Shown here: positions 44,556-55,843 of the stretch, one piece after another | Position numbering within the stretch: the first letter of the stretch is position 1 | Layout: every line of letters begins with the position of its first letter | Source of the DNA: Blautia hominis | Lineage (GTDB): Bacteria > Bacillota > Clostridia > Lachnospirales > Lachnospiraceae | Length of the DNA: 64,000 nucleotides | Direction: 5' to 3' | Assembly: GCA_002270465.1 (NCBI GenBank) | Contig: NQOF01000001.1 | Location: 994,501 to 1,058,500, forward strand | Translations under genes and position numbers: made by a program | Notes under the pieces: model-generated | Databases searched by the model: none | What the model saw: the letters and a program-made list of their open reading frames with translations, nothing else | Told to the model about the DNA's origin: nothing

Positions 44556-46283
44556 ATGCTGATGCGCTTGTTTTCTTATATGCATCAATACAAGAAGTTC
44601 GCGGTCCTTGCCATTTTCTGCGTTGCCGCGGAATCTGTCTTTGAATTGATCGTTCCCCTTATTATGGCAGATTTAGTGGACGTGGGAGTGGCGGCAGGTG
44701 ACAAGAATTACATCTATATGAAAGGGATCCAGATGGTGATCTGCGCTGCCATAGCCCTGGTTCTAGGAATCGGAAGTGCAAGGTTTTCCGCGCTTGCAGG
44801 ACAGGGACTGGGGGCGGAACTTCGGAAGGCGGAATATGAAAAACTGCAGGGATACTCCTTTGCCAACATTGACCATTTCCGGGTATCCTCACTGGTCACC
44901 CGCCTGACCAGTGATGTGACAAATATCCAGAATTCCGTCTCCACAGGCCTGCGTCCCTTCTGCAGGGGACCCGTAATGCTTGTGGCAGCCACCGGAGTCG
45001 CGTTTTCTATCAACAAAAGGCTTGCCCTGGTCTTCCTGGTGGCTCTGCCAATATTGGGAATCCTGCTGTTCCTGATCATTTCCCATGTAAGACCCTTATA
45101 CACCAAAATGCAGGGGGCGGTGGACACGGTGAACCGGATCATCCAGGAAAATCTGACGGCTATCCGGGTGGTAAAAGCATGTGTGAGAGAGGACTATGAG
45201 ATCTCAAAGTTTGAAAAGGGGAATGAAAACCTGAAAGCCCAGTCTGAACACGCCTTCCGGTTAGCCGCACTGAATATGCCAGCAATGCAGTTTGTCATGT
45301 ACGGGACCATTTTAAGTATCCTCTGGTTCGGAGGAGACTTGATCAAAGGCGGTGAGATGCAGGTTGGGGAACTGACCGGTTTTCTGAGCTATGTGCTGCA
45401 GATCCTTAACTCTCTGATGATGATCTCCAATGTCTTCTTAATGCTCACGCGCTCCGTGGCGTCCGGGACACGTATTTTGGAGGTCATTGACGAAAAAATT
45501 GATATTACGGATGAAAACGCCCGGGATATCCAGGTCAAAAAAGGAGAAATTGAATTCCGGCACGTATGGTTTAAATACAAGAAAGAGGCAAAGGAATACG
45601 TGCTCACGGATATCTCTTTCCATATCCAACCGGGGCAGACGGTTGGGATCATAGGTCAGACCGGTGCTGCCAAAACAACGCTCATCCAGCTTATTCCCAG
45701 GCTCTATGATGTGGAAAAGGGGGCTGTTATGATAGACGGCATCCCGGTCCGGGAATACTCCCTCAAACACCTGCGTGATGCCGTGGCTGTGGTCTTACAG
45801 AAAAACACCCTGTTCTCCGGCACGCTTCTCTCCAACTTAAAATGGGGAAAAGAAGACGCCTCCATGGAGGATGTAAAAGAGGTCTGCCGGATTGCCTGCG
45901 TGGACGAATTTGTGGAGCGCCTTTCGGATGGGTATGAAACAGAGATGGGGCAGGGAGGTGTGAATGTCTCCGGAGGGCAGAAACAGCGGATCTGCATAGC
46001 CCGGGCATTGTTGAAAAAGCCCAGGGTACTGATCCTGGATGATTCAACCAGCGCGGTGGACACTGCCACGGAAGGGCTCATACGGCAGCGGATGCAGGAA
46101 TTCCTTCCTGATATGACCAGGATCATCATTGCCCAGAGGATATCTTCCGTAAAACATGCTGACCAGATCATCATTCTGGATGACGGCCGTATCAGCGATA
46201 TCGGAACGCACCGTGACCTTCTGCAGCGCAGTGAGATCTACAGACAGATATATGAATCCCAAAAGGAAGGAGCGGATCTGTAA
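44556..46283 (+). CDS. ABC exporter half-transporter with degenerate catalytic site
   Basis: This 575-aa protein is a type I exporter half: six membrane helices in residues 1-320, then an ATPase domain. Walker A reads GQTGAAKTT near residue 370 (Ala in place of the last Gly), the signature VSGGQKQR is good, and Walker B is VLILDDSTSAVD, with Asp where the catalytic Glu should be. Such degenerate halves pair with a canonical partner, here the next gene, which starts at the last base of this gene's stop codon. By family this could be multidrug, peptide or lipid export. GGAGG lies 11 bases before the ATG. Confidence 0.9.
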   Translation: MLMRLFSYMHQYKKFAVLAIFCVAAESVFELIVPLIMADLVDVGVAAGDKNYIYMKGIQMVICAAIALVLGIGSARFSALAGQGLGAELRKAEYEKLQGYSFANIDHFRVSSLVTRLTSDVTNIQNSVSTGLRPFCRGPVMLVAATGVAFSINKRLALVFLVALPILGILLFLIISHVRPLYTKMQGAVDTVNRIIQENLTAIRVVKACVREDYEISKFEKGNENLKAQSEHAFRLAALNMPAMQFVMYGTILSILWFGGDLIKGGEMQVGELTGFLSYVLQILNSLMMISNVFLMLTRSVASGTRILEVIDEKIDITDENARDIQVKKGEIEFRHVWFKYKKEAKEYVLTDISFHIQPGQTVGIIGQTGAAKTTLIQLIPRLYDVEKGAVMIDGIPVREYSLKHLRDAVAVVLQKNTLFSGTLLSNLKWGKEDASMEDVKEVCRIACVDEFVERLSDGYETEMGQGGVNVSGGQKQRICIARALLKKPRVLILDDSTSAVDTATEGLIRQRMQEFLPDMTRIIIAQRISSVKHADQIIILDDGRISDIGTHRDLLQRSEIYRQIYESQKEGADL

Positions 46284-48136
46284 TGGCAAAATTTGTAGGA
46301 TATAAAAGACCCAAAAACACCAAAAAGACACTGCTGAACCTCTTTCATTATCTGGGGATGCATAAATGGCTGTTTGTCCTGGTGGCCCTCCTGGTACTGA
46401 TAAGCACCGGTGCAAATATAATGGGAACTTATCTGCTGAAGCCCGTCATCAATCAGTTCATCCTGCCCGGCAACACCCCGGGACTTCTAAAAGCAGTGGC
46501 AGCCATGGGCGCTATGTACGGATGCGGGGCACTGGCTACCCTGGGATATAACCAATTAATGATAAAATCATCCCAAAAGGTGATCAAGGAAATCCGGGCA
46601 GATCTGTTTGCCCATGTCCAGAAACTGCCGCTGCGGTATTATGATGCCCATACCCACGGTGAACTGATGAGCCGCTTTACTAACGATGTGGATACCGTCC
46701 AGGAAGCAATGAATAACAGTTTTGCCATGATAATACAAAGCTTTATGATGCTTACCGGTACGGTTGTCATGATGATGGTCTTAAGCGTGAAGCTTTCCTT
46801 GATCGTAGTATTTTTCCTTCTTCTTATGTTTGTGTTCATCAAATTTAACGGAAGCAAAAGTAAAAAATATTTCCAGAGGCAGCAGGCCGAGATTGGCAGG
46901 ATCAATGGATTTGTGGAAGAGATGATGGCCGGACAGAAAGTGGAAAAAGTGTTTAACCATGAGGAAAAGGATTTTCAAACTTTCTGTGAGATGAATGAGT
47001 CCCTGAGAAAGGAGTCCTCAAACGCCCTGACCTTCGCAGGCCTGATGGTGCCTACCATCGTAAGCCTGTCCTATGTAAACTATGCGGTCTCCGCCTGTGT
47101 GGGCGGTCTGTTCACCGTATTCGGTATGTTGGATATCGGAAGCCTCGCCTCTTATCTGGTCTATGTAAGGCAGAGCGCCATGCCCTTAAACCAGTTCACA
47201 CAGCAGGTGAATTTCTTGTTGTCAGCCCTATCCGGTGCAGAACGGATCTTTGATATGATGGAGGAAGCCCCTGAAATCGACCAGGGGGATATCACCCTTT
47301 GTAATGTGGAAACAGAACAAGGCATACTGAAAGAATGCAGCAGGCATACTGGACAATTTGCCTGGAAAGTCCCCGGAAAGGAAGGGGCAAATCTGGTTTT
47401 GCTGAAAGGCGATGTGAAGTTTAAGAATGTTGTATTCGGATATGGCCAGGAAAAAATAATTTTAAACAACATCTCCCTGTACGCAAAACCGGGACAGAAA
47501 ATTGCCTTTGTAGGTTCCACTGGTGCAGGTAAAACAACGATCATTAACCTTATTAACCGTTTCTATGAAATCCAGTCAGGCGTGATCACCTACGATGGTA
47601 TTGATATTAAGAGGATCCGGAAGGATGATCTAAGGCGTTCCCTGGCAATGGTCATCCAGGATACGCATTTATTCACAGGAACCATTGCAGAGAACATCCG
47701 ATACGGAAAACTGGATGCAGACAACAGGGAAGTCCATGAAGCGGCTGTGATCGCCAACGCAGATTCTTTCATCAGGAGGCTTCCTGAAGGGTATGACACC
47801 ATGCTGTACGGTGATGGGAGCAACTTATCCCAGGGACAGCGGCAGCTTCTGGCTATTGCCAGGGCTGCCATCGCCAAACCACCTGTATTGATCCTGGATG
47901 AAGCCACCAGTTCCATTGATACCAGGACAGAACGGCTGATCGAAAAGGGAATGGATGCGATTATGGAAGGCAGAACCGTATTTGTCATCGCGCACAGGCT
48001 GTCCACCGTGCGCAATGCCAAAGCCATTCTGGTATTGGAAAAAGGGCAGATCATTGAACGGGGCAGCCACGATGAACTGCTGGAACAAAAAGGACGCTAT
48101 TATCAACTGTATACAGGACAATTTGAATTGGAGTGA
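46283..48136 (+). CDS. ABC exporter half-transporter with canonical ATPase
   Basis: This 617-aa partner half has six membrane helices in residues 35-330 and a catalytically complete ATPase domain: Walker A VGSTGAGKTT near residue 410, signature LSQGQRQ and Walker B VLILDEATSSID with the Glu. A ~35-residue insertion between the membrane and ATPase domains (ETEQGILKECSRHTGQFAW) is longer than usual. Together with the preceding half it should form a heterodimer like BmrC/BmrD or LmrC/LmrD. The substrate is unknown. Confidence 0.9.
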   Translation: MAKFVGYKRPKNTKKTLLNLFHYLGMHKWLFVLVALLVLISTGANIMGTYLLKPVINQFILPGNTPGLLKAVAAMGAMYGCGALATLGYNQLMIKSSQKVIKEIRADLFAHVQKLPLRYYDAHTHGELMSRFTNDVDTVQEAMNNSFAMIIQSFMMLTGTVVMMMVLSVKLSLIVVFFLLLMFVFIKFNGSKSKKYFQRQQAEIGRINGFVEEMMAGQKVEKVFNHEEKDFQTFCEMNESLRKESSNALTFAGLMVPTIVSLSYVNYAVSACVGGLFTVFGMLDIGSLASYLVYVRQSAMPLNQFTQQVNFLLSALSGAERIFDMMEEAPEIDQGDITLCNVETEQGILKECSRHTGQFAWKVPGKEGANLVLLKGDVKFKNVVFGYGQEKIILNNISLYAKPGQKIAFVGSTGAGKTTIINLINRFYEIQSGVITYDGIDIKRIRKDDLRRSLAMVIQDTHLFTGTIAENIRYGKLDADNREVHEAAVIANADSFIRRLPEGYDTMLYGDGSNLSQGQRQLLAIARAAIAKPPVLILDEATSSIDTRTERLIEKGMDAIMEGRTVFVIAHRLSTVRNAKAILVLEKGQIIERGSHDELLEQKGRYYQLYTGQFELE

Positions 48137-48141
48137 TGGAA

Positions 48142-48570
48142 ATGGAAAAGAGTAAGATCAGAAAAATACTGCACAGTATGGACATGGAACGCAGAAAAAC
48201 AGTAAGGCCAAAATTCCAGGAGCTGGGCCTCACTGTGGGCGAAGGGCAGGCGAAGATCCTGAAATGCCTCCTGGAGCAGGGAAGCATGACACAGCGCCAG
48301 CTCGCAGACAAGTGTATGCTGGATGTGACGACCATGTCCAGAACCCTGGACAAATTACAGGGGGCCGGATATCTGTTAAGAACAGTCAACCCCTCCTGCA
48401 GAAGATCCTTCCTGATCTGTATCACGGAAAAAGGAAAAGAAAAGGCTGCCAGTGTGCAAAAAATATTTTCCGATCTGGATGAACAGATATGGCAGGGAAT
48501 ATCAGAAGACGAAATGGAAGTGCTGTATCATACACTCCAGAAAATCATGAAAAATTTTAAGGATGACTAA
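48142..48570 (+). CDS. MarR-family transcriptional regulator
   Basis: This 142-aa protein has the MarR winged HTH (ILKCLLEQGSMTQRQLADKC, then LDVTTMSRTLDKLQGAGYLL and the wing NPSCRRSFLICITEKG) flanked by dimerisation helices. I chose ATG at 48142, 8 bases after GGAG; GTG 48133 and ATG 48136 are closer to the site and overlap the ABC stop. As the last gene of the exporter operon it may sense an exported compound and autoregulate. Confidence 0.87.
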   Translation: MEKSKIRKILHSMDMERRKTVRPKFQELGLTVGEGQAKILKCLLEQGSMTQRQLADKCMLDVTTMSRTLDKLQGAGYLLRTVNPSCRRSFLICITEKGKEKAASVQKIFSDLDEQIWQGISEDEMEVLYHTLQKIMKNFKDD

Positions 48571-48601
48571 AGTGTTCAAAAGTCATAGGCATTTTTACCA
48601 C

Positions 48602-48645
48602 AAAAACAAGGCACTGTGGAATGTTCTCCACAGCGCCTTGTTTTT
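48602..48645. terminator. Bidirectional terminator between the marR and dnaJ genes
   Basis: A 15-bp stem (ACAAGGC..GTGGA with TCCAC..GCCTTGT) is flanked by five A on the left and five T on the right, so it works on both strands. It closes the ABC-marR operon and the dnaK operon. Confidence 0.85.
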
Positions 48646-49810
48646 ATGAGTCTTCAAAAGTCTCTTTCAGTTTGTCCATAAATCCTTTTTTCTTTTTCTC
48701 TGTGCTGCCGGACGGACGGTTGCCGCATGCCTCATCAAATTTTCTGAGCGCTTCCTTGGCATCCTCATTCAGCTTGGTCGGCACCTGAACCACCAGTGTT
48801 ACATAGTGGTCGCCGCGCACGCTCTTATTCCTCAGAGAAGGCACACCTTTGCCTTTCAGACGCACCTTGGTGTCTGTCTGGGTCCCGGGCTTCACGTCAT
48901 ACATCACGTCCCCGTCCACTGTGCTGATGCGCACTTCGCCGCCCAGAGCAGCCTGGGCAAATGTAATGGGAGCGGTAGAGAATATGTTCATATCCTGTCT
49001 CTGGAAGATCGGATGGCGGGACACCACAACTTCCACCAACAGATCTCCTCTTGGTCCGCCATTGGTTCCCGGTTCGCCTTTATCCCTGATACGGATACTC
49101 TGTCCGTTATCTATACCTGCCGGTACGGATACCTGGATTTTCTTTCTCTGGTTCACATATCCGGTTCCGCGGCAGTCCGGGCATTTATCCTTGATCACCT
49201 TACCGGTTCCGTGACACTCTGGACAGGTCTGTACATTTCTCACCATACCAAACATGGACTGCTGGGTGTATACCACCTGGCCTTCCCCGTGGCATTTCGG
49301 ACAGGTTTCCGGGGAAGTTCCCGGCTTTGCGCCTGTTCCGTGACATGTATTACAGTTTTCCTTCAGATTCAGATCCAGCTCTTTTTCACAGCCGAACACT
49401 GCTTCCTCAAAAGTAATGCGCACAGATGCCCTCACATTGGCACCTTTCATAGGACCGTTGTTGGCCCTTCTTCCGCCGCCGCCGAATAAATCACCGAAAA
49501 TATCGCCGAAAATATCACCCATATCGGCACCGTCAAATCCGCCGAAGCCTCCAAAGCCTCCTGCTCCGCCGGCACCGCCGTTTTCAAAGGCCGCATGGCC
49601 GAACTGGTCATACTGTCTTCTCTTATCCGGGTCACTCAAAACGCCGTAGGCTTCTGTAGCCTCCTTGAATTTTTTCTCCGCTTCTTTGTCTCCGGGGTTT
49701 ACATCAGGATGGTACTTCTTTGCCAGCTTACGGTATGCGCTTTTGATCGTGGCGTCGTCAGCGCCTTTGTCCACGCCTAAGACTTCATAGTAATCTCTTT
49801 TATCTGCCAT
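48644..49810 (-). CDS. dnaJ: Chaperone DnaJ (Hsp40)
   Basis: This 388-aa type I DnaJ has a J-domain (residues 1-70, with HPDVNPG), a Gly/Phe-rich linker ([11 protein letters not shown]), four CxxCxGxG zinc repeats around residues 155-215 ([32 protein letters not shown]), and a C-terminal substrate-binding domain. It stimulates DnaK ATPase and delivers clients. It is the last gene of hrcA-grpE-dnaK-dnaJ, 87 bases after dnaK. Confidence 0.98.
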   Translation of the reverse strand: MADKRDYYEVLGVDKGADDATIKSAYRKLAKKYHPDVNPGDKEAEKKFKEATEAYGVLSDPDKRRQYDQFGHAAFENGGAGGAGGFGGFGGFDGADMGDIFGDIFGDLFGGGGRRANNGPMKGANVRASVRITFEEAVFGCEKELDLNLKENCNTCHGTGAKPGTSPETCPKCHGEGQVVYTQQSMFGMVRNVQTCPECHGTGKVIKDKCPDCRGTGYVNQRKKIQVSVPAGIDNGQSIRIRDKGEPGTNGGPRGDLLVEVVVSRHPIFQRQDMNIFSTAPITFAQAALGGEVRISTVDGDVMYDVKPGTQTDTKVRLKGKGVPSLRNKSVRGDHYVTLVVQVPTKLNEDAKEALRKFDEACGNRPSGSTEKKKKGFMDKLKETFEDS

Positions 49811-49897
49811 TGGTCTTATCCCTTTCTAAACATACAGTCAGGCATGGAGTGCTGTAAACACCCCATGCCATCCAAGTCATTTACTGACAAAGCTATT

Positions 49898-51793
<1,896 letters not shown>

Positions 51794-51921
51794 TTAAAAT
51801 CAATTACTTTTTCTGTTTACAGCGGTTTTTCGCTCCGCCAAAGCGTCTCATCTATAAGATAAAATCCAACGGGCTGTTCCGCCGGAGAATTTGAGTTGCG
51901 CCTCAGGCGCACCTTCTGAAA

Positions 51922-52596
51922 CTAATTGGCAACCTTCACCATGCTGTGTCTCACTACGTGGTCTTTGTAAAGATAGCCTTTCTGGAATTCTTCAACTACC
52001 TCATTCTCTCCGGCTTCTTCATCCTCCACATGCATGACAGCATTGTGGTAATCCGGATTGAATTCCTGTCCTACTGCTTCAATGGGCTTTACGCCGATCT
52101 CTTCAAAGACGGTCATCATCTGCTTGTAAATCTTTGTCATACCGTCAGCAAAAGGACTTTCCTTTTCATTCTCCGGAACTGCTGCCAGACCTCTTTCAAA
52201 GTTGTCAACCACCGGAAGAATCTTTTCAATCACTTCACGCGCACCAATCTCATACATGGATGCTTTTTCCTTCTCTGTGCGCTTTCTGAAGTTGTCGAAC
52301 TCTGCCATCTGGCGTTTTACCATATCGGTGAGTTCCTCTATCTTTTCATCTTTTTTATCTTTTTTCTTTTTACCAAACAGGCCCTTTTTCTCTGTTGACT
52401 TTCCTTTTCCCTGGTCAGCCTGCCCGTCTGTCTGCTCTTCTGTTTCCTCCGCAGACCGGTCATCAGCCTCACAGGCCTCTTCACAGGTGGCCTCCTCTGC
52501 CAGAGCCTTGTCGTCTTCCTCTAATATTTCTTCTGCTTTCTCTTCAGAAGCCGCATCCGGCTGCATCTCTTCATATAATTCCTTTTCTTCTGACAC
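51922..52596 (-). CDS. grpE: Nucleotide exchange factor GrpE
   Basis: This 224-aa protein drives ADP release from DnaK. It has an unusually long, acidic N-terminal tail (~70 residues rich in Glu/Ala/Asp), a Lys-rich patch (KGLFGKKKKDKKDEK), a coiled coil, and the conserved head (DNFRKRTEKEKASMYEIGAREVIEKILPVVDNFERGL). The C-terminal part has NPDYHNAVMHVED and VVEEFQKGYLYKDHVVRHSMV. It lies between hrcA and dnaK in the heat-shock operon. Confidence 0.97.
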   Translation of the reverse strand: MSEEKELYEEMQPDAASEEKAEEILEEDDKALAEEATCEEACEADDRSAEETEEQTDGQADQGKGKSTEKKGLFGKKKKDKKDEKIEELTDMVKRQMAEFDNFRKRTEKEKASMYEIGAREVIEKILPVVDNFERGLAAVPENEKESPFADGMTKIYKQMMTVFEEIGVKPIEAVGQEFNPDYHNAVMHVEDEEAGENEVVEEFQKGYLYKDHVVRHSMVKVAN

Positions 52597-52613
52597 GAAT
52601 CCGTACCGCCTTT

Positions 52614-53651
52614 CTAGGTTTTCTTAAATATATTGTCCAACTGCGTCTTCAGCGTTTTCAAATTGTCCACTACGTTCTCGTAATCCATACGCTTGGGGCC
52701 GATAATACCGATGGTACCCTGCATCCCGCCTCCCAGATCGTATGTGGCTGTCACAACGCTGCAGTCTTTCATAGTCTTTACAGGGGTTTCATTTCCAATG
52801 TATACCTGAATGCCGGTATTTTCTTCGGAATTCATAGTATCTTTTACTAAATCTACCAGCTCCTGCTTTTCCTCAAAGGCGGAAATCAGTTCACTGGCTT
52901 TTGAGGTGTCCGCCAGCTCCGGATACTTGAAAATATTCGTGGTGCCGCTGGTATATATCTCCACCTCATCATCATCCACCGCAATGGCATTGGCCACCGC
53001 GTCAATGACGCTTCCCACAACAGCGCTGTGGATGCCTGCCTGTTCTTTCATCTTGGTGATCATGCCCAGGTTAATCTCCTCAATGGTGAGGCCGTTTAAC
53101 TGGGTATTGAGAAGCAGGTTCAGCTTCAATATTGTGTCATCATCCATAGGCTCCTGAAGGGTGATCATATGATTCTTTACGATATTTCCTTCAATCACCA
53201 GAACTGCCAGCAGCTGCATCTCAGCAACCCTGGAAAGCTGAATGAATTTTAATTTGTTTCTGTGATACGTCGGGCCTGTGATCATGGTTGCGTAGTTGGT
53301 GTTGGATGCCAGAACCCTCACCACCTGTTTGAGCACCTTCTCCATTTTGTCGGTCCGCTCGATCATCATTTCCTTGATCTCCGAAACTTCCTGTTCCTTC
53401 TCCCGCATCAGCTCATCCACATAGAGACGATAGCCTGTGTCTGAGGGAATCCGTCCTGCTGAAGTGTGGGGCTGTACAATATACCCCAGTTCCTCCAGGT
53501 CTGACATCTCGTTCCGGATGGTCGCAGAGCTGAGATTCAGGTCAGTGTATTTTGAAATCGTTCTCGAACCAACCGGTTCTCCGGTCTCCAGATACGTCTG
53601 GATAATGGCTTTTAATATCTTTCGTTTCCGCTCATCCAGTTCACTGTCCAT
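52614..53651 (-). CDS. hrcA: Heat-inducible repressor HrcA
   Basis: This 345-aa repressor has the N-terminal winged HTH (KRKILKAIIQTYLETGEPVGS, TDLNLSSATIRNEMSDLEEL, QPHTSAGRIPSDTGYRLYVD) and the C-terminal GAF-like domain ending ENVVDNLKTLKTQLDNIF. HrcA binds CIRCE and needs GroEL to stay folded, so loss of free GroEL in stress frees both operons. It is the first gene of the operon and is autoregulated through the CIRCE at 53707-53733. Confidence 0.97.
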   Translation of the reverse strand: MDSELDERKRKILKAIIQTYLETGEPVGSRTISKYTDLNLSSATIRNEMSDLEELGYIVQPHTSAGRIPSDTGYRLYVDELMREKEQEVSEIKEMMIERTDKMEKVLKQVVRVLASNTNYATMITGPTYHRNKLKFIQLSRVAEMQLLAVLVIEGNIVKNHMITLQEPMDDDTILKLNLLLNTQLNGLTIEEINLGMITKMKEQAGIHSAVVGSVIDAVANAIAVDDDEVEIYTSGTTNIFKYPELADTSKASELISAFEEKQELVDLVKDTMNSEENTGIQVYIGNETPVKTMKDCSVVTATYDLGGGMQGTIGIIGPKRMDYENVVDNLKTLKTQLDNIFKKT

Positions 53652-53706
53652 TATTATCTCCTTTCTGCTTCTGCATTGATAGGGCCGGATCTCTTTTCCG
53701 GTGTTG

Positions 53707-53733
53707 TTAGCACTCGTTTGTGTGGAGTGCTAA
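53707..53733. promoter_or_regulatory. CIRCE operator of the dnaK operon
   Basis: A perfect TTAGCACTC, nine bases, GAGTGCTAA inverted repeat, 56 bp upstream of the hrcA start. The arms are identical to those at 9148-9174. Confidence 0.97.
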
Positions 53734-53746
53734 CATCTATGTTCTA

Positions 53747-53775
53747 AAGATAGCACCAGCGTGTTTATTTGTCAA
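53747..53775 (-). promoter_or_regulatory. SigA-type promoter of hrcA-grpE-dnaK-dnaJ
   Basis: TTGACA (53770-53775) and TATCTT (53747-53752) are 17 bp apart on the minus strand. CIRCE starts 13 bases downstream of the -10 box. Confidence 0.78.
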
Positions 53776-53838
53776 GGGCTTTATATTTTTTTTAGAAAGT
53801 TTCAGAATCTGCAACAATAGGTAAAGTAGAAACGGCAT

Positions 53839-53886
53839 ACAAAAAACAGAGGGGCTGTATATACTTAACAGCATTCCCTCTGTTTT
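53839..53886 (-). terminator. Terminator of the sigma/anti-sigma operon
   Basis: AAACAGAGGG and CCCTCTGTTT, with GCTGT/ACAGC inside, form a long hairpin (53845-53886). On the minus strand it ends in a run of T. It lies 36 bases past the DUF4179 gene stop. Confidence 0.8.
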
Positions 53887-53921
53887 GTTATAATATATCA
53901 GAAATTTTTGCCGGTGGTCAT

Positions 53922-55124
53922 TTATTCAATGGGTACCACGTAGAGATCATCCTCTGTGAGCAGCTTGTCACCTTCCGGATAAGATTTTACAAACAGAAGG
54001 CTTTCCACTTGATCCGGGTCCAGGATCCGGTCAATCCCATACGTGAGCGCGTACGCATCACTGTCCTCTGACAAATACCCGGAACTGCCCGGTCCCCTGT
54101 ACAGGTACATGTAAGTGGTTCCATCCTTCATCCTTACGCCTGTCAGCCACGGAGCTTCCGCATATGTTTTGGAAATGGTCTCTTCACCGGATTCATTATA
54201 TCCTTTTTCTTCTATCTCCTGTCTTGGAAAATCATATACGACTCTCATGGAGATAGGAGATATTTCAACCTGTTTTACAATGGCTTTGCTGTCCCCCAGC
54301 TCTTGATCCGGACTGCATTCCCGCACCTGGTCCGAACCACCCAAGGTCCAGGTAAAGCTCCAGGTATCCTCTATATCCGGTATATGACCGTCTATGGTGA
54401 TCTCCCCCAGGTTTTTCAGTTCAACAGAAATAGGTTTCCCGATAAAATATCCCTTTTCATTTTCTTTTGCCAGTGTGATCTCGTACTCCAGGCTGCCGTC
54501 CTCCCGGACATATTTTTCCAAAGGTCCATCCTCCGGGAGCGGCGTTCCATCCGCATATACGGCTTTGCCGTCATTTCCCTGAACCAGACCGTTGTAGAAC
54601 CCTCTCGAAATACTGAAATCTCCGTCAGAGGCGTCCTGACCGTCAATACGGATCTGCACATCTTCAAAATCCGGCTGTTTTCCCGCCTCAGGCTCATATC
54701 CTTCTACTTTGAATGCCAGATGCACGTAATAGTTATCCACAATACTCTGCAGAGCCGTGACTTTTATCCCTTGCTCGCTAACACTTTGGTTCACAGGTGA
54801 CGCCATATTATCTGCTTCCAGTTTATGCATTTGTTCCTGTTCCGCTTTCATCCCCTCTGACAGCCCATGGCTCCACTGCATATAGACTGCGGCTCCCGCT
54901 GTAACCGTTCCAAAAGCAAGAACAGCCGCTGCCACGAGAATCCATATCTTCTTTTTCGGCATTCTGCCTGATGATCTTTTCACTGCCATTTTCCCTTCCA
55001 CGCGTCTTTTTTGCGCATCCTTTTTTATAGAAGCAAAAGCATCCTCTGCTTTTTTCTGTACTGTTTCAGGAATCGGTACATCCTGTCTGAGTTTTTCAAA
55101 TATATCCTCTTCTCTCATACTCAT
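53922..55124 (-). CDS. DUF4179 membrane protein, probable anti-sigma factor
   Basis: This 400-aa protein has a cytoplasmic N-terminal ~55 residues (REEDIFEKLRQDVPIPETVQ, then basic), one membrane helix near residues 58-80 (IWILVAAAVLAFGTVTAGAA), and a ~320-residue outer part with the DUF4179 region just after the membrane (LQSIVDNYYVHLAFKVEGY). It overlaps the ECF sigma gene by four bases. This arrangement is typical of a membrane anti-sigma factor holding its sigma factor until a surface signal. The signal is unknown. Confidence 0.85.
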   Translation of the reverse strand: MSMREEDIFEKLRQDVPIPETVQKKAEDAFASIKKDAQKRRVEGKMAVKRSSGRMPKKKIWILVAAAVLAFGTVTAGAAVYMQWSHGLSEGMKAEQEQMHKLEADNMASPVNQSVSEQGIKVTALQSIVDNYYVHLAFKVEGYEPEAGKQPDFEDVQIRIDGQDASDGDFSISRGFYNGLVQGNDGKAVYADGTPLPEDGPLEKYVREDGSLEYEITLAKENEKGYFIGKPISVELKNLGEITIDGHIPDIEDTWSFTWTLGGSDQVRECSPDQELGDSKAIVKQVEISPISMRVVYDFPRQEIEEKGYNESGEETISKTYAEAPWLTGVRMKDGTTYMYLYRGPGSSGYLSEDSDAYALTYGIDRILDPDQVESLLFVKSYPEGDKLLTEDDLYVVPIE

Positions 55125-55639
55125 ATCAATCTTCTCCTTTCCGCTTCCGGATAATATTCCTTAGCCATGGTTTTTCTGGCCCTGGCGATCCTGGTCCTAA
55201 CCGTTGCCTCCGGGATATCCAGGATCTGGGCAATCTCCGACATTTTAAAGCCTTCCACATAATACAGGATGACCACTGTGCGGTACTTCTCATCCAGAAT
55301 GCCCAGTGCTTCGTTCCACTCCAGATTGCTGTATCCCTCCTCATTTATCTCTACATCGGGCATCTCCTCCGTGAAAGAAAGGTTCTCTTTTTTGTTCCGT
55401 ATATCCTTGCATTTGTTGATCAGGATCCTGGTCATCCAGGTACGAAAATACCTCTCTTCCCTGAGCCGGTCTATTTTTTCCCAGCAGGTGAGGATGGTTT
55501 CCGAGATGGCGTCAGCTGCGTCCTCCTCATTGGAAAGCAGAGAACGCGCAGCTTTATACATATTCTGCATCTGGGACTGCATCAGTTCCGTGAATGCATC
55601 CGCATCCCGCTCCTGCGCTTTTTTTATAAGATCATTCAT
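55121..55639 (-). CDS. ECF-type RNA polymerase sigma factor
   Basis: This 172-aa sigma-70 family protein has region 2 (DAFTELMQSQMQNMYKAARS, DAADAISETILTCWEKIDRL, YFRTWMTRILINKCKDI) and region 4 HTH (ALGILDEKYRTVVILYYVEG, EIAQILDIPEATVRTRIARA). I chose ATG at 55639, behind AAAGGA; an open frame continues upstream to 55774 but does not resemble the family. It is translationally coupled to the DUF4179 protein, its likely anti-sigma. I did not find a clear autoregulated promoter motif. Confidence 0.9.
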   Translation of the reverse strand: MNDLIKKAQERDADAFTELMQSQMQNMYKAARSLLSNEEDAADAISETILTCWEKIDRLREERYFRTWMTRILINKCKDIRNKKENLSFTEEMPDVEINEEGYSNLEWNEALGILDEKYRTVVILYYVEGFKMSEIAQILDIPEATVRTRIARARKTMAKEYYPEAERRRLI

Positions 55640-55776
55640 ATCAGGTTCCTTTCTTCCGCACGTACGTTTCCACATGTTTTTCATGTTTCTGCTTATTAGA
55701 CAGGAAGTTTGCCGGAAATGTTTCAAACTATTTGATATTTTGTAAAACAGGAAGATTTGATGACGTGCGCCCATTC

Positions 55777-55819
55777 CGCCGGCGGACTTTTCTGTATAAC
55801 AAAACAGCCGGCGGACCGT
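55777..55819 (-). terminator. Possible terminator downstream of the NhaC-type gene
   Basis: CCGCCGGC and GCCGGCGG form a GC-rich stem with an inner CTGT/ACAG pair. It lies 25 bases past the antiporter stop but has no U-tract on the minus strand. Confidence 0.4.
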
Positions 55820-55843
55820 TAGAAACGATGCGCCAGCCGTATA

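Noticed and set aside
55640-55774. N-terminal extension of the ECF sigma factor
   Set aside because: Not family-like; the ATG at 55639 gives the standard length and has a ribosome site.
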